Origin: Campylorhamphus procurvoides
Taxonomy: Eukaryota > Chordata > Aves > Passeriformes > Dendrocolaptidae
Direction of reading: 5' to 3'
Length of the DNA stretch: 64,000 nucleotides
Assembly: GCA_013396655.1 (NCBI GenBank)
Contig: WBMV01006647.1
Span: 3,381,400 to 3,445,399, forward strand
Made by a program: the position numbers and the translations under genes. The notes below the pieces were generated by a model. That model was not told the origin of the DNA, did no database searches, and saw only the letters and a list, made by a program, of their open reading frames with translations. Below are positions 12,028 to 25,269 of this stretch, in pieces. Numbering within the stretch: position 1 is the first letter of the stretch; the number at the start of each line of letters is the position of its first letter.

Positions 12028-12718
12028 CATAGGTCTGCTGTAGATGAGGTGCCATGCAGCAGAGAAGCTGCTGGTCTCTACTGCAGGACCTCAGCCAAAT
12101 TTTTTCTTTGCCTCTCAACAGCTTTTGCTTTTGCTCTCAATATAACTCTGTGCCTTATTTCATCCCCAAATCTCCTAGTCTTTGGGAGGCCAGCCAAAGT
12201 GTCGGGTGTATAGTCTCTCCCCAAACATCCTCTAGTGTCCCAGTCCTATAGAAACACCTCCTTTTGATTTTTACAATTTGCTTTTTGCTGGAGTCCCAAA
12301 TGAACACAGAGTAGCAAAGCCAATACCTGATTCAAAGGTATTGAAATGAGGGGTCAGGTGGGATACAATGGATAGTAAGATCACTGACAAGGGATCAGAA
12401 GTGGAGGAGATAACAGAGGAGATAAAGCACTTGCCTCCAGCCCTAAATGTGCAACCGGAGGCGAAACGCTCTTGCCCACACGTTATGTGGTCCCCACCCT
12501 CGGATGAGATAACAGTGCTGTGCTCTCTGTCAGATCGGCTCGATGGAGCTGATCAATAAACACACACAGGTGAATGCCAGGACAGGGCACGCAGGGGAAG
12601 GAGCACTACCATGGGAAGGCATCGCTCACACAGACCTCCTTGTGCTGCCTTTGGGTCACACACTGTCAGTGGGAAAAAGACAGTGAGGGAGATGCTCGGC
12701 ATTTCAGCTCTTTGGAGC

Positions 12719-12845
12719 CACAGAATCATTTAGGTCGAAAAAGACCTCTAAAATCAGAGTCAAACTGCCAAACCCACTTCTAAACCATGTCCCCAAGTGT
12801 CACATCTGCATGTGTTTTAAATGCCTCCAGGGATGGTGACTTACA
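12719..12845 (-). mobile_element. CR1 LINE fragment
   Basis: CACAGAATCATTTAGGTCG at the left is the reversed CR1 3' end. AAAAGACCTCTAAAATCAGAG, given here in part, and CTCCAGGGATGGTGACT follow in the expected order. Confidence 0.82.
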
Positions 12846-14635
12846 GCCTCCAACAGCTTTATTTAAATATGGATTTTAAATTATGTCAAAATATTATTGT
12901 ACGGTTTTATTAGACCAAAAGAATTTACAGTAATGACTAGTTTCATCATCATGAGCAAAGAGGTAATTTCCAAATTGCCTATGTTCACATCAATAAATAT
13001 ACAGCATATTGAAGAAAAAAATGGGTTTATTTTACTGCAAACATCAGGTACAGGCAACCTTGCGAAATGCTGGATGTTGTCCAGTTGTAAGTCGTGTACC
13101 ACTGTAACACACCTCAGCAGTTTGTTTCTTTTTACCTATTGATTTTTAAAAGAAAGATCTTCTAGGAGCTGTTTGCACCCCTGCCATTCCCTCCAGCTAT
13201 GACCAATTTCTGCTGGGCTTGTCCCCAAGTCCCTCACCCTGGCCAGACCCAGCTGGGGTGGGCGCTCCATAATGTCCCACAGAGCAGAGACACCCCTGCA
13301 ACCCCTGTGTCACCCTTGTGGGGTGACCCTGGCCAGCAGAGGGGTCCAGGACAAGCCCCAGCAGCCCCAGCTACCTACACAGAAAAAAATGTACAGGATG
13401 AATAGGATGAAAGTCATCATTACAGAAACAGTAATTTTTATTGCACATAAGTCCTTCATGGCCACCAAGGTGATGACAGGTCCTGATGGCCCCAGCTCCC
13501 TCCTCTTCTCTCATGTGGTCACAAAATCTCATTTCTTTTCTCCCCAGCCAAATTTTAGCTACTTACCCTGGAAAGGGTCTGACTGATGAGCTGGGAGGTG
13601 ACTCACAGCTCCCAGCAGGTGTGGAGAGTCACGAAGGACCAAACATCTCAGTAACCTCAATGGTCAAGACCATAATTGCTTCAAAAATGCCAGGAAATGA
13701 AAGCAAATGAAGCAGCTCTGGTGAAACCCAAACATCTCTGCTCTCTGAACTGAGCTGTGCCCCATGGCTCATGCCGTGGGGATCACCCTTGCACAGCCCC
13801 TGTCTGTGCTGCAGATCTCGTGTTTGCCCCCACGTAGTGTCCATCTCCTTTAAAGAGAATACCCCGATCACTTGCACTCAGGTATTCCCCAAGGAGTATA
13901 TCCTAAATACATATAACATTGCAGGGGCTCCCGGAGGTACCTCCTGCACCTTAATGCTCTTCAAAGAGCACCTGAGGGAAGCAGCTCTGGCACATTCCCA
14001 TCCTGCAGGATTTAGTGGGATTCTGAGCTGTTAGCAGACCTAGCTCAGAGCTGTGGTTTTCATCTCCTTTCCTTCCCCTCCTTACATGGTACATATGTGA
14101 GCGAGCTTTCCTAAAGCAGCTAAGTTGCTTTTGATCTCAATTACTAGTATCAACTACACTGAGAAAATTAGAATTCAAGATTTGTTACCAACGCTTCAAT
14201 TATTCAGTGGTATCAAGTTGTCACCAGGCCTTAATTATTTTTCAGGTTATATCTAATTTCCCACACTGTGATTGCTTTAGCAATGTTAAGGTAGATCTGC
14301 AACTGTAACAGGAAACGTCCAAGTCCTTTATGGTGCTGGGGACTGGAAATGACAACTTTAATAAAATTCACACATCTCCTGTGCCACAAGCTCTCATCAA
14401 TATAGTGTTGATTTGCAGCTGACATGCTATTTAATTATGCTCTTTTGGTACCAATAAACACCTAATAATATATTCAAAGTGAGTAAACGGGATGTAACGC
14501 TGACTGTGATTCTGCATCTATTTAAAGATCAGGCAGAAGACCATAAAATCCCACTGCCAAAGAATTTCAGTGTTTGACTTTGCTTTTTGGACAACACTGG
14601 GATCCTGGGATCATCATTTCTGTACGGGCTGTGTG

Positions 14636-14669
14636 CACCCAAGCCATCGGTATATACACCCAAGCCATC
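14636..14669. repeat. Short tandem duplication, 21-bp period
   Basis: CACCCAAGCCATC occurs twice, 21 bases apart, joined by GGTATATA. Confidence 0.7.
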
Positions 14670-15364
14670 AGTTGTATTCTGGAGATGCTCAGAGGTTTCA
14701 GCACTGATTAACACCAATTATGCAGATAGTTATTGTTGTGTGCAGAGATCATTTGTTTTAATACACCAGGCAATTTTGACTCATCAAAACATTATGCAAA
14801 GAAGGAAACTGGTTACAGTGACGGAGCTGGTGCAGAAACTCTAACTAATTTCACCAGAGCCAGCAAAGAGGCAATTTGCCAATTTTCTCACCCAGTCCAG
14901 GGCCGGAAACCAGTGGGATTATTATACCTGCTGCAGAGCCCTATCCAGGGGAGGCCTTGAAGAGCTCTTCTGTTGCTGTGCACTCAATAACTCTGGATCT
15001 CTGAGGGAAGACATAAAATAGCTATTTTCTCCTCTTTTCCCCTAAAAGGCCATTAGCAGTCAGGGCACACTTTGTCTCTGATGTGCAGGTGATGTCTGAG
15101 GAAACTCCAGGGAGCTCATCTCAAGCCAATAGCCAAACATCACTCAGTGCCCATCCCAGGCTGCCCTTCACCCCAGCCAGGCCCAGGGCTCTGAGCCAAT
15201 GCACATCTGGAAGGACCACGGGCACCCTCAGGCTGTGCACACAAGGTCCTACCACTGTGTGGGTCAAACACTCTGGACACAAGCTGGGTTGAGGTCTTCA
15301 TGCTGCTCATGCTAATAATAGGCTGAATTAGGGTGAAAAAAAGGTTGTGCTGCCCAAACTGCCC

Positions 15365-15478
15365 TCTCCAGCTCCCTTATAGCCCCTTTAGGCACTGGAA
15401 AGGGTTCCAAGGCCTCACCGGAGCCTTCTCTTCTCCAGGCTGCACAACCCCAACTTTCTCAGCCTGTCTTCATCCCAC
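15365..15478 (-). mobile_element. CR1 LINE internal fragment
   Basis: Contains blocks from the CR1 3' coding/UTR region read in reverse: TAGCCCCTTTAGGCACTGG, GAGCCTTCTCTTCTCCAGGC and TTTCTCAGCCTGTCTTCAT. It lacks the terminal repeat. Confidence 0.78.
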
Positions 15479-16722
15479 TGATTTCTTTGCAACTGAAAAA
15501 TGGGCAAAGCCTATCCACTATAGTACACAAGTCTAGTCCATAAACCTGATGAATAGCAAAATGAGGAGCTTGTGTCCAACCCTGCCCTGTTTTACACCTT
15601 GTTTGAGCATCCTGAAGATAAAACACAGGGAGAAAAGCCTTGAGCAGGTCAGCATCTCCAAACTGGGATCTCCCAGTCACTACCATGATTTCCCCTTTCA
15701 CCTGGTGTATGTGTGTGTGTAAGGCTTACAGGTGCCTGCCAGCTACGTGCCAGCTGTTGCTCAAATACTGTTTGGCATGATTTGCTTTCTACCTAATGAC
15801 ACTTCTTGCCCAGAACTAATTAGCAGATGTAGGAAATCACCTTTCTAACCAGCACCTCCATTCCCAGCCTGCAGCACCTTCTGCAAATAAATGTTACACG
15901 TTTGAGGTTTAAATTCATGTTAAATCATTAATGCTGATCTCCCAGGCATAGGGAAGCAAGGGTTGCAAACACATTATCCAAGTGCTCGAGATCATCGCAC
16001 ATTTTATGCTGTTCTACTCTCCACTAATTGAGTTAAGGCCACACAGAGCTGGGAGTCTATTTGTATCCCCAAAAGCACCACGGCACTCTGAAGATGTGCT
16101 TTTTTTCATGTGCCAATCTCACAGCTTGACTCACCATTGGCTCCTCCCCCTAAAAATACCCGTGCCACACAGATATGGATGATTATCCCCTGAACCAGAA
16201 CTAACTTCTCAGAAAATTGTACTTATTGCAGGACAAATTGAGTCTGCTATGGCAGAAGCCAGAATAATTGCTCAGGCGAACACAGGGCTTATCCAGCAGT
16301 TAATTCATTATTTGTACCTTCCCAGGGCCAGGATGGAAACAGCAGGAAAGGCAGCAGCAAACAAGGTACAAACTCCAGTATCTCAGGATCAATTTGTTCA
16401 GTTAAAGGCTTATTGCCATCACGGCAGGGTGGCAAAACACCTTTATAGGAGCTTACGGGCAGCAAAATAGAGGAGGGACCTGCTTTACTTCTGTTCTGTG
16501 ATAAGATATACAGAGTTGAATGCAATTAATGCTGCATTTTTGGCTTTGCCATGCATGCCAAAGTCAGAGTTTAGAGAAGAAATGCATTTCAAGTTGGGAG
16601 GGCAGGTCCCATTTCTCAGTGATGCCAGGATATGGCAATCAGCACCTGCCAGAGGCAGCTGGATCTGGTCTTACCACGTGTCAAGACTGGTGCTTTGCAA
16701 AGAAACAACAGCTTGAAAAAGG

Positions 16723-17839
16723 TGTTAAAAACTACTGGGTTTGCATGGCCAGGTTTTGGCAGTGGAGGGGGGGCTACAGGGGTGGCTTCTGCGAGAAGCT
16801 GCCAGAAGCTTCCCCCATGTCCAATAGAGCCAATGCCCAATGCCAGCCAGCTCCAGGATGGACCTGCCATGGCCAAGCCAGTCAGGAATGACAGCAATGG
16901 CTCTGGGATAACATATTTAGGAACAAGGAAAAAAACTTGTTGGGCAGATTAAAATTGCAGCCACAGAAGAGCAGAGTGAGAACATGTGAACAACTCTACA
17001 GACACTGAGGTCAGTGGAGAAGGAGGGGCAGGAGATGCTCCAAGTGCCAGAGCTGAGGTTCCCCTGCAGGACAGGGTGCAGCCCCTGGTGCAGCCCATGG
17101 GGAGGCAGCTGTGCCCCTGCAGGACAGGGGGGACCATGGGGGTGCAGAGATCCACCTGCAGGACAGGGAGGAGCCCACACTGGATCAGAGGGATGCCTGA
17201 AGGAGGCTGTGACTCCATGGGAGGTCCATGATGGAGCAGGGTCCTGGCAGGGACCTGGTGACCTGTGGAGAGAGGAGCCCATGCTGGAGGACCTGTGGCC
17301 CTGTGGAGGACTGACGGTGGAGCAGCCTGTGCCTGAAGGGCTGCACCCCATGAAAAAGTGACCTACCTTGCAGCAGTTTGTGAAGAACTGTTGCCCATGG
17401 GATGCACTCACACTGGAGAGGTTTGTGAAGGATGGTCTCCCATGGGAGAGACCCCACAGGAGAAGGGGAAGGACTCCTCCCTCTGAGCAGCAGCAGCAAA
17501 CAACCTGTGATGAACTGACCTTAACTCCCATTCCCCTCTTCCTGTGCCACTGGGGGGACGAGGTAGAACTTGGAAAGAGGGAGGGGTGGAGGGGAAGGTG
17601 TCTTTAAGATTTATTTTACTTCTTATTCTCCTGCTCTGATTCTATTAGTAATAAATTTAATTAATATCCCCACTTTGAGTCTGTTTTGCCTGTGACAGTG
17701 ATCAGTGAGGGATCTCTCCCACCCTTATCTCAACTCATGAACCCTTCATTGTATTTTATCTCCTCTGTCCAGCTGCAGAGGGGAGTGAGAGAGCTGCTTT
17801 GGTGGATACCTGGAGTGCAGCCAGGGTTAACCCTCTACA
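16723..17839 (+). mobile_element. ERVL-type solo LTR (about 1.1 kb)
   Basis: Starts TGTTAAAAACTACTGGGTTTGC and ends ...AACCCTCTACA. The order of blocks matches an LTR family I know from songbird genomes: GTTTGCATGGCC near the start, an ACATATTTAGG box, repeated CTGCAGGACAGGG-like units, a block like TTTGTGAAGAACTG, an AATAAATTTAATTAAT poly(A) region, and a GTCTGTTTTGCC...TGGATACCTGG end. No internal retroviral coding sequence adjoins it, so it is a solo LTR. I could not find a clean target-site duplication. Long minus-strand frames across it are repeat shadows. Confidence 0.8.
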
Positions 17840-18450
17840 AAACCCAAGAGCACCAGAAGTGGTGCAGACACTCAGCTCTGCTGCCATTCTAGTGATGCTC
17901 ATCACATCAGGGCTGACTTCACTGCCTGATCCTGAGGATACCCCCTTTTACTGCTCTCTCTACAACTCCTTAAGGGACCAGGGCTTCTCCACAGCTCCTC
18001 GGGGTGACCCCACATTGGCCCTGTCTCCCCTGCCTGCTCTGCAGTAACATCTGTGCCGTGATCCCCAGGAGGCTGCTGTCACCCACCTCATCCCACAGCC
18101 ACACAGTGGTGAGACACACCGTGGTGCCAGGGCTTGACTTCTTCAAGGGTCTGTGGAAGATCTGGGAAGCCAATTTTTAAAATAAACCCAAGCCATTCAT
18201 CAGGGCAGACAAACAAGCTCGGGTGCACAGGCACTGTGTGAGTTCAGCCTGGCCTCGAGGCAAAGCAAAGCTGCTCTTACCTTTAACAGCCTTGACAAAT
18301 TGGAATAGGATGTGTCTCCACTGAGTGTGGATATTTTCCCACTGCTTGTTTTCTGTAGTCTTGACTGGTGCAGGGAACCACCATGAATCTTCATTTGCTT
18401 TGCTGCATTCACACTGGGTTTATTGCAGTGTGTTATTTTTTATACTAAAT

Positions 18451-18523
18451 CCCCATGGCAGGGGGTTGGAACAGGATGATCCTTAAGGTTCCTGCCAACC
18501 CAGCCCATCCTGTGCTTCTATGA
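18451..18523 (+). mobile_element. CR1 LINE 3' end fragment
   Basis: CCCCATGGCAGGGGGTTGGA, ACAGGATGATCCTTAAGG and TGCTTCTATGA form the standard CR1 3' end on the plus strand. Confidence 0.85.
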
Positions 18524-20111
18524 AATATACACTATTTTGGGTAACATTAATCGAGATATTAATACATTAGCTCTGTCAGATCTATTATTGCTTAATAGTT
18601 TTAAAGAATTTATTATTTGTTAATGTGGACCAGCAAGGATACTGTCAATTCTCCCATTCCCATGAAGTGCAGAACTGCCAGGTGAGTGAGGTGATGGGCA
18701 GGGGTGAGCACAAGAAGGTCCCAGAGAAGACCAGGACAGTGTGTTTGGGGCAGTCACATTTGGTACTGTGAGTGGCCAAGGAGCTTCCCTACATGACAGG
18801 TTTTTTATTTCAATCGAGAGAACGTGTCAGTTAAAATAATCTCTGGCATATTTATGCTATTTGTTCTGCACCATTACACAGCCATCTTGGCTAAAGCAAG
18901 CAATAATTAATCTGGTTGTCCTCCTTGCATTTGTAGGTAGTGCAGATATAGTAATATTTTCTATTCCTTAAATACTTTCCAAATGGAAAAGAGGTTTTCA
19001 TAACGTGAGCATGTTTGACTCAGCAAGGACACTTGTGTTGCACCCTGTTAGCACAGCCATCCTTCCACTGGTTCCCAAATGGAACAGAAGCAAGTGCAAT
19101 ATGAATTCATGGAATGCAGCATTCGGAGAAAAACCTAGAGAGAAAAGAATAATAAATGCAGCCTACACCACATGACTCAAATGACCCCATCGCCTTCATC
19201 ACCAGCTGCAGCACAGAAGGGCCACTCCGGATATCTGTCACTCCTTTGCAATGACACAATTACTTGTGCTGTCACTGGGACAGGACCTGCATCTGGATTT
19301 GGAACAGGTGTAAGCCAGGGAAGTGAGAGCATCTGGATCGAGTTAGTACATCTGGGAGGGGAGCATCAAAACCTCTTATGAGCTGAAGGAGGAACCAAAT
19401 GATTAACAAGTTGCATTTCCTTTCCAACCCTGCAAACACTTAAAAGATATGGCCACAGTTACATATATAACATATCCACAGTGGAATCCTTGACTGGCCA
19501 AGTGCTGAAGATAACAAAGGAAGGCAAGCAAGCTGCCAGTGAATCCTGTGTGTGATCTTACCCTGTGCACAGTGGTGTGGCCAACAGGGCTGTGCCGGTA
19601 CAGCCGCTCCGGCCCCGCGCTGGGCAGGGTTCACACAACAAAAACACTCTGCTTTGGAGCACAGCTCCCACCTGAGGCCTCTGGGGATTGGGGAGGAGAA
19701 GGAATGCCACTACCTGGGCTATACCAGCACCAGCAGTTCTGCACCACAGTTAGGGCTCAGCACATTGTTTTCGGTCCCTGCCATGCTGCTCAGCACCCAG
19801 AGGAATTCATTTGGCTTCATTTTAACCCTGAAGACAGACTGACTCTCTGAAATGTTAGAAATGGTACATATTTGGCTGAGAAAGATTGGAAGTTGCTGGG
19901 AGGCCTCATGGATGTGAACGCCAGGGCTCCATCCACACTGGTATGAAGTGCTGCTGTGTGTGTAAGGTGCCTTTGTCTGCTGCACCCTCCACATGGGGAG
20001 CAGCTGGATGTATCCACAAGGAATGGGAGAGATCACATCTCAGCCACAGCTCTGTGCACAAAGACTGATTGAACACATTACAGGTTAGGGAAGGCAACAC
20101 TTCCAGGACTG

Positions 20112-20343
20112 TCACAGAATCATGAAGCTTGGAAAAGACCTCCAAGACCATCCAGTCCAACTGTTAAACCAGCACCACCATGTTCACCATTAAACCATTT
20201 ATTCAAGTGCCACACCCTCACACCTTCTGAACACTTCCAAAGATGGTGACTCCATCACTTCCCTGGGAAGCCTCTTCCAAAGCCTCACCACCCTTTCACT
20301 GAAGTAATTTCTCCTAATATCTAATCTAAACCTTACATTCCTT
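20112..20343 (-). mobile_element. CR1 LINE fragment
   Basis: Reversed CR1 3' end TCACAGAATCATGAAGCTTG, then GAAAAGACCTCCAAGACC, CATCCAGTCCAACTG, a block with GGTGACTCCATCACTTCCC, and AATTTCTCCTAATATCTAA. A chicken-like CR1 subfamily in the minus orientation. Confidence 0.87.
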
Positions 20344-23300
20344 GGACATTCCCTGTCTTTGGAGTACAGGAACAAAAAAGGATTTCACTTCTCTGGAATT
20401 CTTGTTCATACTAGGAAGCTGTCAGCTCTGAGCTGCCTTCTCTGAGGCTGGCTGGTAGCAGGAGATAATATCCCAGCCAGAAATATCCTCTTTCTGTCTG
20501 GAAGGGGTGATACCCGGGGTGACACAGGACACACGGAGCTGAGCTCTCCTGCAGAGGGGACGGGCTCCAGCCCTGCCTGCAGCCATCTCATCCCCATGTG
20601 CTTCCCAACAGTGCTCACAGCCCAGGTTCACATGGGCGGCCAGGAACAGGGCTGAGGCACCGAGCACAAGGATCCACCAATTCCTCCTCTGCTCCTTGGC
20701 AGATTCTCCGCTTCCCTGCCTTGGCCTTTCAATCTCCCCAGGGTATTCCATGCTCACAAGCTGTTTTTCCTTTGGATGCTCATCCCTGCCCCCCTCACAC
20801 AGAGAAATGAGTGATTTGGGGAGCTGCTGGCACAGTGAGGGTCTGATCCCTCTTTGCTGATCACATCAAAAGAGCAAAACCATCAGTCTCAGGACAAGCA
20901 TCACCGTCACAAATGAACCCAGATGTTTCCCCTCGTGCCTGCTGGCAGACCCACCCTGGACCAGCCCTGCTCTACACAGGCAGCAGCAGAGGCGCTGGAA
21001 CCAGCAAATGACTTCTTGGAAAGGCAGGACAGAAGGGACTTCATGCCATCATCTGGGTCTCTTCGTGAAATTGGTCACTTGATGAAATAATCTGGGTGCA
21101 TCCACGGCTGGACAACACTGACATTTTGGCTCCCGCCCAGTCGTGCTGCGATAAATGGAGCTGTCAGGTCAGAGCACGCTGATTCATTTTCATTCAAGCA
21201 CCTATTTAATATTCATCACGTTATAGGAGGACATTTTTATGTCGGGAAAAACACAAATGCTCTCCCGAAATGACTCAAGGGCAATAAAGTATAAATTGTC
21301 TTTAAACCTGTATAAGGGATGCTGAAGTCACAAACAAGGCATAAAATAATATGGAGGTGGAAAGTGCTTTTTCCTTATTAGGTTTATCAAAGTAAAACTA
21401 GGCTGGCAAGCTTGCTCTATCAAGCAAATGGATGTGGTAAAAAAAGGAAATGAAAATTCTGATCCATATTCATTGTTTCAGTGTCAGCAAGGGAGAAAAA
21501 AACTCCACTGATTTTTTTTTCTCCCTTAGAAAGCTGATCCAAAGTTTTACATGAAAAAAAAAACCTAAGCAAAGCTGATAAGAAAACCAAAGATAATTAA
21601 TAGAAACAAAGCACACAGGAGACAGAGTGTCTAATATTAAAAAAAATGTGAAACACAGAATATGCTTGACTGCACCAAGGCACACTGCGGGCACTGACAG
21701 CATCTTAACAGGGAGATTTCTTTCTCACAGCCCCCAGCACTGCTGCTGTCCCTGGCCTGTGGCTGCCAGCCACCGGTCCCTGCATTGGCAGCAGGGTTTG
21801 CTCCAAGCAGGTTTTCCTTTTCTGATTAAATTAGGTGTAACACAGGCCTGGAGGCAGTTCCCAACCAGTTGCATCCATGGATCCACTGCAACCATGAAAT
21901 AAAGCTGGACTGATTCCAGGGTAAAAAGTGGCTCATGCCACGTAAGTTTAAGGGAGAAGAGGACTAGTGACTAAGGAATGGGAGATCGATCCCTCTGGCC
22001 TTTCTACAGCCCACTGAGGGCAATGAACAGATCTGTTCTCCTTTCCCTGACATCTGTCTTTGGTCCCACAGGCACAGATTTTTGTGCACAAAATCTTCTC
22101 CTGCAGAAAACACAGAATTACTGGAGAGCAGTTTATGTAAATATACTCCTTCCTCAGAAGGGGACAGTGTTTTTAATGACAAATTGAGTGAAATCTCACT
22201 TGGCATGAAGCAAATAAAGTAGTAAATATTTCAAGTCACCGCTCTGCAGTAATAGAGACTGCATTTAAAATTAATTGCTGTGGATCTGCCGTATCTTACA
22301 AAGAAACGGAGTGACAACACAACTGTGATGTGACACATCTGCATTACAGCTTTTCATCTCAATTCTGTCTTCCACAGGCTCCATCAGCTGCTCGCATTCA
22401 GTGTATGAAGCGATATTTTCCACCCATCTCTACTGGAGAAGTAGCAATCTCCTGATGCTTCCCAGCAATGAGGAACTTGCCTGAATGTCACTGCTGTCAC
22501 CACAGTGTGGCTGTCAGGCACAGGGTACAGGTTAGATAGATGTATGTCTCTGATGCTCCTCTGCTGAGCCCATCGAGCACAGCCCATTGCAATAGAAACC
22601 AGAGCTAGGACTGGGCTGACTTATAAACCCCCATTTTCTCTGCTCCAGGACTGTCGGACACTGGAATATAAAGTGGTTTACCCAGTTAAAAAGGTGATGT
22701 GGGGCTCTTAGAGGGGTCATGCTCTGGTATGAACTGTCTCCACTGTGGCTCTTCCTGGCAATGCCTTAGCAAGTTTGTCACTGGGAGAGATGGCTCAGGC
22801 ACAGGATTAGGGTTTCAGCAAATGTCCTTCTTGCACCCCTCAAAACAAACAGGTGCTTCAGCTGGGCTACAACCTTCACACGTTCTATGTAGTGTATGTT
22901 GGAAGAACAAAAACCTCCATCACAATGGAATCTCTTCTCCAAAGTCCCGATTTGGATTGCTTCTCTGAGGACAAGGCTTCTGTTTCACCAGAGGAAAGAC
23001 TAAAAACATCCACTACAAACAGGAAAAACATGGATGTTGACTGATACAAGTGCTTTTCTCAAAGTATGGATGATCATCAATTAAACCTGTTGCATCCGGT
23101 CATTGAAAAACACTTCACTTAAATAAATTTGGATGCACTTGGTCTACCCAATGCACAGAGGCCAAGAAGATTAGAGTGTGTGCTGCAGAAGAGCAGCCAC
23201 AGACCACATATCTCAGGGGACACTTGCATCTTTCACTGGTCTGACCCATCAATTGCTGGGATGTTTGTCTAATTCACTCACTGAACTAAATTGACTTGTA

Positions 23301-24646
23301 ATGTAGAAGGCAAACCCAAACTGTGTAATTAAATGACTTAATTTGCCAGATGAGGCATTTCAGGATCAATGTACTCATATTCACAAAGGTCAGTGACAGT
23401 GGAAAACTCAAAGGAAGCAGCAGATAACAAGCTCTGAATGGTCTGATCATCTCTAAATGAAGTCAATAAGCATCGTTCACTGACTTTGGATCAGATACAT
23501 CCCTCTGTTGCCACCTCCAAATATCATTTCGCCTGATGCTACAATAGCAACAAGAGAAGTGACCCTAACTGTAAGTTAATTCCTGCTAAAACTGAGCTCC
23601 AGAACACAGTTACCAAAGGTTATTTGTAATGGAGAGATGAAATGTCACATCGTTCCTCCGCCAATAATCCTGCAGCTGCACCGTGTTGTGATCACTGGGC
23701 AACAGCAGCATCCTGGAAGCACCATTTCTGGGCTGCATTCGTCCACTCAGACACTCCTGCAAGGAAAACCACTTACATGTGGTAGGGAGGCAGATTGCAC
23801 CCAAAAATATAAAATACAAGCGCCATCTTCCTCATCTGCAAAAGGAATGCTTGGTGATGCACTTCCCCCCCACACTGTCAAAAGATTCTTCATTGTTATT
23901 ATGTTTGAAGAGTTTTTTCCAAATGTCACATTGGCATGTAACAGCCCCAATACCCACAACATGCAGGGGAACCTTCATGAAGCAGAGGAGGAAATTAACA
24001 TTCTTCCTTACCAGAGGAAAATTAATCTGATTTTTCATTCCATCAAAACATCACTTCACAGACAGGCTAAATCCCATAAATTGCTTTAACCCATGTATCC
24101 ACCTACAGTCCATTCTAGACACGATTGCAACAAAGCATGTAATCAAAGTAAATGAGCATAATTACCAACGACTTCAAATATGAGGGTTTAGGTTATTTTC
24201 CTCAGACATTTCATGTGACCATTTTGCCATGGGTTTACATTTAAAAATATGAATAAACTATATTAGACTGGGTGATAAAAGGGTACACATTAAAAATCCA
24301 TGCAGAAAACATCCCACCACAGTGATTACCATTATAACTATTCATTCAAATCTAGTCTTTTCTCCCCAAATGTAAATACAACCAAATCACAATGCATGGC
24401 CAAATATTAACCTGTTTCAAGGGACAGTGGGGTCCCTTGCTATCAGACTTCACAGCAAGACACGTCTTTCATTTCTACCAGGCAGGAACAAGAAATGACT
24501 GCACAGTTCCATTTATTTGATGGCACTTCATGTGAATCCCTTGCTTTTTACAATCATGTTTCTAATCCCAGTTATTCCAGTGGGTCAGACAGATTTCTTT
24601 AAGGCAACCTCACAGCTGTACAACTTTTTCAACCAGCAACAACAAC

Positions 24647-24690
24647 CCCCCATCCCACCCCACCCCACCCCATCCCATCCCATCCCTGCA
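24647..24690. repeat. Pentanucleotide microsatellite (CCCAT/CCCAC)n
   Basis: About eight imperfect units of CCCAY in a row within AT-richer sequence. Confidence 0.85.
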
Positions 24691-25269
24691 CTGAGCTGTG
24701 ACCCAGGGAGATGCCCTTCCCTGCAGATGCAGCAAAACCATGAGGAATCACTTGTGACTTCCTTAATCTTCCATGTCTGACAGAAGCAGGAGGAATGGCC
24801 CGTCGTGAGCGTTACGGATCAGGTCGTGTCACATCTCAATGGCTTAATGGCATGGCTGGTGGCACAAGTCATGTCAGCAGTTAAGTGACAGTGACAGAGT
24901 CACCTGTCGGGTCGTGGCTCCGGGAATCAAGTAACACATACATATTGATGGCACGTAATAGCCTGTGCTCACGATATATCTTCATAAAAGTAACATAAAT
25001 CAAGCTCCTGTCCAGGACAGGTGCATGTCACAGCTGTAAAATGTGGAAGTTAATTCATTTAAATTACATTTTAAACCAGACAGAACCGTAATCTGTCCTG
25101 AGGCATGTTCATACATCAGGTAGCCTGATCCATCTTTCAAAAGGTCCTGAGTTAGATAATTTTTCTCTGCATTATTACTTCCCAATTGAAAACAAGCCCC
25201 CAAATTATATTTGAACTACATTTCTCCTTCCACTTGTAAGGGCAAATTAAGTTATAGCTCTAGAAAATA

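Larger units (their letters stand above)
12034..16722. other. Intergenic, CR1 fragments only
   Basis: Apart from CR1 fragments at 12719 and 15365, a 21-bp tandem duplication near 14636 and a short GT run near 15709, I see nothing that can be named. Confidence 0.5.
17840..25269. other. Intergenic, CR1 fragments and possible conserved patches
   Basis: Holds CR1 pieces at 18451 and 20112 and a CCCAY microsatellite. The complex, low-CpG stretches around 21050-21330 and 24830-25000 have the look of conserved non-coding DNA, but this cannot be tested here. No exon recognised. Confidence 0.45.

Noticed and set aside
16249..16470. 73-codon plus-strand frame starting MAEARIIAQAN
   Set aside because: It has a protein-like amino-acid mix, but no family is recognised and there is no flanking splice or promoter evidence.
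16917..17531. 204-codon minus-strand frame
   Set aside because: It is the reverse complement of the repeat-rich part of the ERVL-type LTR; its Cys/Pro/Ser-rich repetitive composition is a by-product of the decayed tandem units.
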